This document shows, piece by piece, positions 43,317 to 49,218 of a DNA stretch of 49,218 nt. The notes under the pieces were generated by a model. The model was not told the DNA's origin. It worked only from the letters and a program-made list of their open reading frames with translations, and searched no databases. This DNA comes from Bacillota bacterium (GTDB taxonomy: Bacteria; Bacillota_A; Clostridia; Lachnospirales; WQUN01), in the NCBI GenBank assembly GCA_009786175.1, contig WQTQ01000237.1, forward strand, positions 1 through 49,218, read 5' to 3'. The position numbers were made by a program, and so were the translations under genes. Every line of letters begins with the position of its first letter. Position 1 is the first letter of the stretch.

Positions 43317-43985
43317 ATGGAAAAAATTTTGTTTAAAAAGCCAATGAGCTTAATTGTTAGTTTGTACGCGAATGACTCGAATCTGGTAGAAGCGGCATGG
43401 GATAACGGCGCAGACATTGTAAAAGTACACATGAATGTTCACCATCATGCCAGCGGCACTTTATTTGGGAATTTTGACGCAGAGCAAGACTTTTTTCGTC
43501 AAACCATAGCAGAGAAGCGCGGCCCTGTGGGTATTGTAGCCGGTGGGGACATCCAAAGCGTAACAAGGGATTACGAAAAAGCGGCATATTGCGGTTTCGA
43601 TTTTGTTTCGTTGTACGCACAGCACATGCCTGCCCGTTGTTTAACCGACAAGCGTATGTTACATGCCATGGCATTGGATTATCGTTTCCCGATAGACATG
43701 GTTCCTTACCTGCCCACAGATATATTAGAAGTTGCCATAATAGACCCAAATGGCTATGGACAACCCTTAAATGCATTGGATGTCGCCATGTACAGGACAA
43801 TTGCGTCAAAAACCAATTTGCCGATGGTAATCCCCACACAGCGCAATATTACGGTTGCAGACCTTCCGCAGTTAAAAGAGGCAGGTGTTGCCGCTGTAAT
43901 GATAGGTGCAATAGTAACGGGCAAAACCATAGATAGTTTAAAAAAATCCGTAACTGCTTTCCGTGAAGGGATTGATAAGTTGTGA
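43317..43985 (+). CDS. TIM-barrel protein of unknown function
   Basis: The 222-residue protein has the alternating strand-helix pattern of a small (beta/alpha)8 barrel (LIVSLYANDSNLVEAAWDNGADIVKVHMNVHHH, GPVGIVAGGD, GFDFVSLYAQHMPA, LPMVIPTQRNITVADLPQLKEAGVAAVMIGAIVTG). The final phosphate-binding-like loop resembles NanE-type epimerases and other sugar-phosphate barrels, but key residues for a named family are not clear. It is the second gene of the ROK operon and is coupled to the next gene (TTGTGA overlap). Confidence 0.65.
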   Translation: MEKILFKKPMSLIVSLYANDSNLVEAAWDNGADIVKVHMNVHHHASGTLFGNFDAEQDFFRQTIAEKRGPVGIVAGGDIQSVTRDYEKAAYCGFDFVSLYAQHMPARCLTDKRMLHAMALDYRFPIDMVPYLPTDILEVAIIDPNGYGQPLNALDVAMYRTIASKTNLPMVIPTQRNITVADLPQLKEAGVAAVMIGAIVTGKTIDSLKKSVTAFREGIDKL

Positions 43986-45463
43986 CAATTGGAATTTTGC
44001 CGCTGGATTCAAGATCTTGTAACAGTATTTTTCCAAGTTCACTTGGCACTTTTGTCGGTATTGAATGCCTGACACCGCCGCCCGAAATTATGGATTATTT
44101 TTTTCAAGCCGCAGATTGTGAAGGGCTAATCTCATGGCTTTTAGAAACCGCCCCCTGCTGCGACGCGTTGGTAATTTCATTTGACATGCTTGCGTACGGA
44201 GGGTTTGTTGCGGCCCGTGCCAATAAAAGTTATGTGGAAACCTGCTTAAGGCGAGTTGGAGTTTTACAGCAAATAAAAACGGCAATCCCCACACTGCCTA
44301 TTTATGCGGCATCCATCGTTTTAAGGCCAACAATTACGGTGGGAAACAAAAATGACCTTTACGTGTATGAAAAACTCTACCAATACTCTAAGGCAGCATA
44401 TCTTGCGGAAAAAACTGCATTACCGGAGCATATTACCGAAAAAGCCCGTCTAGTGGCAGAAATACCTACAAACGTGCTGGACACCTTCCTGACAGTGCGG
44501 AAAAGGAATGCCGCAATCAATAAAGAAGCCGTTCGGATGGCAGCATCCGGAGTTTTGGATAGCTTGCTTCTGCTGCAAGAAGATTCCGAGCCATACGGGA
44601 TTCAGCGAAAAGAGCAGGAAGAATTGGCAAAGCTTGTACAGCAGCACAATTTACATGACAAAGTAACTATTCAAAACGGGGCGGATGAAGCAGGCTGTCT
44701 GTTGACTGCAAAAGCGTTTATGGACAAAAACTGCCATCCACTGTCTGTGGAAATCAAATTTTCGTGTGAAGCCAATAAAAATTTTACAGCTATGTACGAA
44801 GACAGGCCATTTTCCGAAAATCTAAAGTCTTCTCTCCAATTTTTGAACTTGCAAAACGCTGCCGGTGCCAAAGATGTTTTGTATATACACAACCCTAAAA
44901 CAGCTCAAAAGGATACAAGTTCTGTCTATGCCACAGGCTGTTCCGAATACACGGAAGATGAAATATGTGCTTTTGCCGCAGAAATTGCGCGGGATACAAA
45001 GCAGGGACGGAGGGTGTACCTGTTAGACATCTTGTACTCGAACGGCGGAGACAGCGACATTATACACACCCTGGCTAAAAAAATGGATTTGCGTATGCTT
45101 TGGGGATATTCTGCCTGGAATACCACCTGCAATTCTATGGGTACAATTTTGGCGCAGCTGGTATTTTCCCAGCTAATCAACAAGCGCAACGATGTGTTTA
45201 CAGCAGAGAGGATACTTGATGACTATCTTTATCAAACGGTTGTAAGGCGCAAGTTAAATTCCGCAATTCAAGAAATGGAACAAGACCCTTGGAGCATCGA
45301 AAATATTGACTTGGCTAACAAAGAGCTTGCTAAACTTATGTACGATAACAAGCTCTTGGAAATCCTTTTCCGAGAAACCCCTAAATTTGTGGCCTCACTT
45401 CCATGGAACCGGACTTTTGAGGTAAGTATCACGGTAGAACCGGAGGTAGATAATGCAGTATGA
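43982..45463 (+). CDS. DUF4127 family protein
   Basis: The 493-residue soluble protein has the DUF4127 pattern (GILPLDSRSCN at the start, FDMLAYGGFVAAR, then NGGDSDI and LWGYSAWNTTCNSMGT). The family is uncharacterised; members often lie in operons with glycan or amino-sugar catabolism genes. It starts with GTG overlapping the stop of the TIM-barrel gene. Here it sits between a barrel protein, an FAD enzyme and a solute-binding lipoprotein, so a step in breaking down an imported compound is likely. Confidence 0.8.
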   Translation: MTIGILPLDSRSCNSIFPSSLGTFVGIECLTPPPEIMDYFFQAADCEGLISWLLETAPCCDALVISFDMLAYGGFVAARANKSYVETCLRRVGVLQQIKTAIPTLPIYAASIVLRPTITVGNKNDLYVYEKLYQYSKAAYLAEKTALPEHITEKARLVAEIPTNVLDTFLTVRKRNAAINKEAVRMAASGVLDSLLLLQEDSEPYGIQRKEQEELAKLVQQHNLHDKVTIQNGADEAGCLLTAKAFMDKNCHPLSVEIKFSCEANKNFTAMYEDRPFSENLKSSLQFLNLQNAAGAKDVLYIHNPKTAQKDTSSVYATGCSEYTEDEICAFAAEIARDTKQGRRVYLLDILYSNGGDSDIIHTLAKKMDLRMLWGYSAWNTTCNSMGTILAQLVFSQLINKRNDVFTAERILDDYLYQTVVRRKLNSAIQEMEQDPWSIENIDLANKELAKLMYDNKLLEILFRETPKFVASLPWNRTFEVSITVEPEVDNAV

Positions 45464-46805
45464 CATTGTAATTGCCGGTGGCGGGCCAAGCGGGGCAGTG
45501 GCCGCTCTTGCCGCTGCCAGGGCCGGAAGCAAGGTTCTTTTAATCGAAAAAAATGCCTTCTTGGGGGGGATGAACACAGCGGCGATGGTATGCCCAATAA
45601 TGACATTTCATTCCGCAAAACATCAAGTAGTACAGGGCATAGCCGAAGAAATTATTAAGGAGCTTATGGCCTTCGGCGGCTCTTTGGGGCACATTCCGGA
45701 CCCTTTGGGCGTGACAAGCACAATTACGCCTATCGAACCGGAAATTTTAAAAGCCGTTTACTTTAGCTTGTTTTCCAAAGAGCCGAACATCGAACTTCTT
45801 CTGCATTCCATAATTGTTGGGGCAGAGTGGGAGCAAAGGGTAGTAAAGTCTGTAAAAGTGGCAAACAAAAACGGTATAACCGGCTACTCTGCAAAAATCT
45901 TTATTGACGCCACAGGCGATGGGGATTTAGCCGTTTTTTGCAAGGCGGAATATGCCCAGGGACGGCTAAGAGACGAGTTTTCTCAGCCCATGACCCTAAT
46001 GTTTAAAATGGGAAATGTAAACTTTGAAGAAATTTACCGCTACATGGAAAGCAACCCCGAACAGTTTATCCTAAACAAAAACAGCGACATTAGAAAATAC
46101 TTAGCTGTATCCGGGTTTTTTGACTTAGTAGGCCGCGCAAAAGCAAAAGGGGAACTTACACTTCCAAGGGACAGGGTATTGTTTTTTGAAGGAATTAACA
46201 AGGGCGAAGTCTTTGTTAACATGACACGGGTTATAAAACGAAAAGGCACGGATGTATGGGAGTTAACCCTTGCGGAAGAAGAAGGCAGCCGCCAGGTGAT
46301 GGAAACCATCGCTTTTATGCGAAAATATTTACCCGGGTTTTCGAACAGCGTATTAATGCAAGTTGCTCCGCTTATTGGGGTAAGAGAAACACGCCGGGTT
46401 GTCTGCCGGTACACATTAAGCGAAAACGATATAACAAGCGGTGCAATACACGAAGATTCTGTGGCTGTCTGCGCTTTCCCAATTGATATACACGACCCCA
46501 TAAGTTCGAACCTTACGTGGGTACACCAAAGCGAGCCGAACGCGTATGACATTCCGTTCCGCACTATGGTGGTAAAAAATTTCAAAAACCTGCTGGTTAC
46601 GGGGCGATGTATTTCCGCAACCCATGAAGCGATGGCATCTGCCCGTATTTCTGCCACGGCAATGGCACTGGGCCAAGCCGCAGGGACAGCGGCGGCTATA
46701 CAGTTAGCCAACGACGCAAACGATTTTGCGCAAATGGATGTTAAGCATTTACAGGCCGCTTTAAAGGCCAACGGGGCAATTTACAGTAAAGCACAATTTA
46801 TGTAA
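45453..46805 (+). CDS. FAD-dependent oxidoreductase
   Basis: The 450-residue flavoprotein has an N-terminal Rossmann fold (YDIVIAGGGPSGAVAALAAARAG, Glu32 ending the second strand) and a later FAD motif (NLLVTGRCISATHEAMASARISATAMALGQAAGTAA). This is the FAD-dependent oxidoreductase family often found in sugar and polyol catabolic clusters, whose substrates are mostly unknown. It overlaps the DUF4127 gene by 11 bp and is followed after 18 bp by the solute-binding lipoprotein. Confidence 0.85.
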   Translation: MQYDIVIAGGGPSGAVAALAAARAGSKVLLIEKNAFLGGMNTAAMVCPIMTFHSAKHQVVQGIAEEIIKELMAFGGSLGHIPDPLGVTSTITPIEPEILKAVYFSLFSKEPNIELLLHSIIVGAEWEQRVVKSVKVANKNGITGYSAKIFIDATGDGDLAVFCKAEYAQGRLRDEFSQPMTLMFKMGNVNFEEIYRYMESNPEQFILNKNSDIRKYLAVSGFFDLVGRAKAKGELTLPRDRVLFFEGINKGEVFVNMTRVIKRKGTDVWELTLAEEEGSRQVMETIAFMRKYLPGFSNSVLMQVAPLIGVRETRRVVCRYTLSENDITSGAIHEDSVAVCAFPIDIHDPISSNLTWVHQSEPNAYDIPFRTMVVKNFKNLLVTGRCISATHEAMASARISATAMALGQAAGTAAAIQLANDANDFAQMDVKHLQAALKANGAIYSKAQFM

Positions 46806-46823
46806 AAAATTGGAGGAATTAAG

Positions 46824-48329
46824 ATGAAAACACTAAAGACAAGCAGTTTAATCACAGTTATGCTGGTAATAATCTTAGTATTGGCGGCGGCATGTAACCG
46901 TGACCAAGGCAATGACAGTGGCAATGTTGTACCCCCGACACCGGCATTAGTGGATACACCTACACCAGAGCCCCCTCCCCCGCCAGAGCCCGCAACTGAA
47001 TACGAGCCTGCGACAGAAGAAGCTCCCCGGATAAGCGGCGTTCACCAACCAAGGGATCTTGGTGGTGCAAACCTTCGCGTAGGGGGCTGGTGGCCGGGTA
47101 CACTCAGGTTTTCTGTACCTATAGGTGTTGCCGAAGAGCCAGACCCCGCAACCGCTGTAAACTATTTCGAAGCCCGCAAAATATGGGACAATGCCCGCCG
47201 TGCAGAGGCAGAGTTTAACTTCACGCTTGAAGAGGTTCTTGTAGACGGAATGGAAATTCCATCAATTTTGACAACTACCGTAATGGCAGGGGATCCATTT
47301 GCAGACATCGTAATGGCAAACGGTAACGTGCAGCTTCCTTTTGCAATAGGCGGTTTGATTCACCCCTTGGATACGCTTAATTTACCGGGGTCTGACTTAC
47401 TGGGCCCCCGAACTTACGCCCGTATTTCCGCAGAAGGTTTTGGCCACATTTGGGCCTTTAACTCTTCCGCGCCAAGCACCAGTGCCCACACAATGGGGAT
47501 TAACTTGGATATAATTAATGCAATTGGCGCACCCAATCCTTTAGACCTGTGGGAAGCCGGCCAATGGAATTGGTCTGCAATGCTTGAAATTATGCGCCTT
47601 GCCACCCGTGACACAACAGGCGACGGTGCCATAGACCAATGGGGCTTTGCAGGCGCACCAAGTGAACTTTTGCGCAATCTGATTGCCGCAAATGACGGCA
47701 TACTTGTAACAGAGGACTTAAATTTTGGCATGGACCACCCCAACACCATTGAAGCCATGGAGTTTGCGGAAATTATCTTTCGCGAAGGCCTGTGGGAAAC
47801 AGACCCTGCAATGCCGGTTGATGTTAATGACTGGGGTCGCAATTTCTGGGCGTTCCAAAACGGTAACTCTGCCCTTTTCCTATGTATGACTTGGAATATG
47901 AACGATGGCAATTTGCCTTTCGAATTTGCGGTTGTTCCAATTCCGCTAGGCCCGTCAAACACCAGCGGCAGTACATTTATGGGCGGATGGAGACAGGGGC
48001 TTGTTTTGCCGCACAGCTCCCCTTGGGCACCGGCTGACATCCTTATGGTTGCGGAAGAATATTTTGCATGGCCGGATGATCCTGCATATTTGCTGGGCCC
48101 TGCACTTACACAAGCCGCCAACTTCTTCCTGACAGAAGGCGATGCCCTGCGTCAGGTTAACGAGTTTGAGAATATGCGTATGGAAATGGGTTACAATATA
48201 CAAAGCTTTATGTGGAGACTTCCCGCTTTTATCACCCACTTCATAGACCAAGACATGACTGTGGTACAAGCCATTGAAACTTACCGCGGACCAATGCAAG
48301 AAATTTTGGATGACTTCTTCAGGGACTAA
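46824..48329 (+). CDS. ABC-type solute-binding lipoprotein (family 1)
   Basis: The 501-residue protein has a lipoprotein signal with lipobox LAAAC (Cys24) and a long Pro/Glu/Thr linker before the substrate-binding domain. The body matches extracellular solute-binding proteins of the family 1 type (DPFADIVMANGNVQLPFA, DLWEAGQWNWSAMLEIMRLATRDTTGDGAIDQWGF, FMGGWRQGLVLPHSS), usually for oligosaccharides. No permease genes follow here; the membrane part must lie elsewhere. A GGAGGAATT site precedes the ATG. Confidence 0.88.
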   Translation: MKTLKTSSLITVMLVIILVLAAACNRDQGNDSGNVVPPTPALVDTPTPEPPPPPEPATEYEPATEEAPRISGVHQPRDLGGANLRVGGWWPGTLRFSVPIGVAEEPDPATAVNYFEARKIWDNARRAEAEFNFTLEEVLVDGMEIPSILTTTVMAGDPFADIVMANGNVQLPFAIGGLIHPLDTLNLPGSDLLGPRTYARISAEGFGHIWAFNSSAPSTSAHTMGINLDIINAIGAPNPLDLWEAGQWNWSAMLEIMRLATRDTTGDGAIDQWGFAGAPSELLRNLIAANDGILVTEDLNFGMDHPNTIEAMEFAEIIFREGLWETDPAMPVDVNDWGRNFWAFQNGNSALFLCMTWNMNDGNLPFEFAVVPIPLGPSNTSGSTFMGGWRQGLVLPHSSPWAPADILMVAEEYFAWPDDPAYLLGPALTQAANFFLTEGDALRQVNEFENMRMEMGYNIQSFMWRLPAFITHFIDQDMTVVQAIETYRGPMQEILDDFFRD

Positions 48330-48386
48330 AATAAGTCTTCAATTTTTACACATTTTCTGGTATTCTAGCCATGGAGGTGTATAACT

Positions 48387-48908
48387 ATGGTTTTAGAACA
48401 CATTTTAACAAGGCGCAGCACACGCAAATTTAAGTCAACCCCCGTAACAAAAGAGCAAACCCACGCACTGCTGGAAGCGGCAATGCGCAGCCCGTCGGCG
48501 TGTAACACCCGCCCGTGGCGTTTTATCGCCATCACCAACCGGGACTTGTTAGATGACCTTGCAGAAATTCACCCTTGGGCAAAGATGATGCTTACCGCCC
48601 AATTATGTATTGTAATTGTGGCACTGCCTAAAAGCCAGGAAGGCATACAAAACGGCCTGGCGGAAGGCTTCTGGCCCCAAGACTGCGGCGCGGCTACAGA
48701 AAATATTATTATTCAAGCGGAAGCATTGGGCCTTGGCTCTTGCTGGTGCGGCATTTACCCGCGGCAAGAGACAGTGGACACCATGACAGAACTACTTGGC
48801 ACCGCCCCGGATGAAATCCCTTTCTGCTTAATAGCCATTGGCGAAAAAGACGAGTTCCCGGATCCAAGGGGTACGTACGACGAAGAGAAAGTTACTTGGG
48901 TAGAGTAG
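48387..48908 (+). CDS. nitroreductase family protein
   Basis: This is a 173-residue FMN-binding protein of the nitroreductase family. The start (ILTRRSTRKFKSTPVTKEQTHALLEAAMRSPSACNTRPWRFIAI) holds the FMN-phosphate Arg-Ser-Arg-Arg type motif, and the end reads GLGSCWCGIYPRQ...ALIAIGEKDE-like. The length is normal for the short group. The substrate is unknown; such enzymes reduce nitro or quinone compounds with NAD(P)H. It has its own GGAGG site 57 bp after the solute-binding gene, so it may or may not be in that operon. Confidence 0.88.
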   Translation: MVLEHILTRRSTRKFKSTPVTKEQTHALLEAAMRSPSACNTRPWRFIAITNRDLLDDLAEIHPWAKMMLTAQLCIVIVALPKSQEGIQNGLAEGFWPQDCGAATENIIIQAEALGLGSCWCGIYPRQETVDTMTELLGTAPDEIPFCLIAIGEKDEFPDPRGTYDEEKVTWVE

Positions 48909-48927
48909 AATTTAATAAGTTAACCTT

Positions 48928-48952
48928 GCCGCCTAAAAAGCGGCATTTTTTC
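48928..48952 (+). terminator. terminator after the nitroreductase gene
   Basis: GCCGC-CTAAAAA-GCGGC followed by ATTTTTT is an intrinsic terminator 20 bp after the stop codon. Confidence 0.88.
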
Positions 48953-48958
48953 TGATTA

Positions 48959-48987
48959 TTGAATACGTGACTACACTATGCTATATT
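48959..48987 (+). promoter_or_regulatory. promoter of the nucleotidyltransferase gene
   Basis: TTGAAT (48959-48964), 17 bp and TATATT (48982-48987) lie 33 bp before the start codon at 49021. Confidence 0.55.
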
Positions 48988-49020
48988 TACGGTACCAAAC
49001 GCATTTAGGAGGAATTTGGC

Positions 49021-49218
49021 ATGTTAGATAAAATAGAATCTGCGGCTTGTGCTGTGTTAAAAACATACCCTGTTAAACGTGCCGCGTTTTTTGGCTCTGC
49101 CGCAAGAGGAGATATTGAGGAAGACAGCGATATTGATATGCTTGTTGAATTTCTGCCAAACTCCCGGGGGCTTGAATTTTTTGGGCTGAAAGCTGACTTG
49201 GAAGACGCACTTGGACGG
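49021..49218 (+). CDS. MNT-type nucleotidyltransferase (partial, runs off the window)
   Basis: The 66 visible codons hold the minimal nucleotidyltransferase motif GSAARGDIEEDSDIDMLVEF, with the catalytic G-S...DxD pattern intact. Such MNT proteins usually pair with a HEPN protein (HepT/MntA toxin-antitoxin systems), the MNT part neutralising the HEPN nuclease. The partner would lie beyond the right edge. An AGGAGGAATTT site precedes the ATG. The C-terminus is cut by the window end. Confidence 0.85.
   Translation, partial: MLDKIESAACAVLKTYPVKRAAFFGSAARGDIEEDSDIDMLVEFLPNSRGLEFFGLKADLEDALGR

Noticed and set aside
46040..46771. 243-residue minus-strand ORF
   Set aside because: It lies wholly within the FAD oxidoreductase gene and has no recognisable domain or ribosome site.
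47414..48121. 235-residue minus-strand ORF
   Set aside because: It is antisense to the solute-binding protein, which has clear family features; the antisense frame has none.

Overview
The window looks like chromosome from a low-to-middle GC anaerobic Firmicute, most likely a clostridial lineage. The signs are strong AGGAGG ribosome sites with many GTG and TTG starts, an EssC/YukB-type (T7SSb) secretion ATPase with EsaB/YukD and WXG100 proteins, a surface protein with SLH (S-layer homology) domains, a QueG-type reductase, and PspA- and LemA-like proteins. I see no phage, insertion sequence or CRISPR array. The sequence alone does not allow a genus call.

Layout. 1-365: tRNA-Thr(GGT) followed by two degenerate 5'-half copies at an exact 146-bp period. 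561-6086: housekeeping genes (a methyltransferase; a TPM-like membrane protein, PspA and RNase R in one operon; a short QueG). 6358-23521: a large type VII secretion locus. It has an FHA-FtsK/SpoIIIE ATPase, a LytTR regulator, an unknown protein, an EsaB/YukD ubiquitin-like protein, five WXG100-type small helical proteins, a secreted VWA/Cys-rich/TM/FHA protein, two putative secreted effectors, two DUF4176 proteins, a zinc-ribbon protein, a PP2C phosphatase, and a Ser/Thr kinase with an extracellular leucine-rich-repeat and PASTA region. 23490-24944: a LemA-like protein, a homocysteine methyltransferase and a small protein. 24995-32623: a 2542-residue SLH-anchored surface protein made of DUF11 repeats. 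32991-35185: rluB and a uracil/xanthine permease preceded by a leader-peptide attenuator. 35579-42120: a second secretion-linked island with a small leader ORF plus SH3b protein, a lipoprotein, and a giant Rhs toxin with a metalloprotease-like tip. 42377-48329: a ROK-regulated catabolic operon (TIM-barrel protein, DUF4127, FAD oxidoreductase, solute-binding lipoprotein). 48387-49218: a nitroreductase and a truncated nucleotidyltransferase.

How it fits together. The strongest new observation is a shared promoter module. A 39-bp element with two TGCATT cores 21 bp apart is followed, after exactly 24 bp, by a YATTATACTT -10 element. It occurs three times: before the WXG100 operon (12385), before the leader-ORF/SH3b operon (36217) and before the Rhs toxin (42192). 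The LytTR regulator in the secretion operon is the obvious candidate to bind it, so the locus appears to be one regulon, with export machinery, small carriers and toxin switched on together. A second layer (kinase, phosphatase, and FHA domains on both the ATPase and the VWA protein) suggests phospho-dependent control by an outside ligand. The two effectors and the Rhs toxin share an N-terminal helical-hairpin module whose turn reads GQxGFGI instead of WXG. Homologues of EssA, EssB/YukC and EsaA are not visible here.
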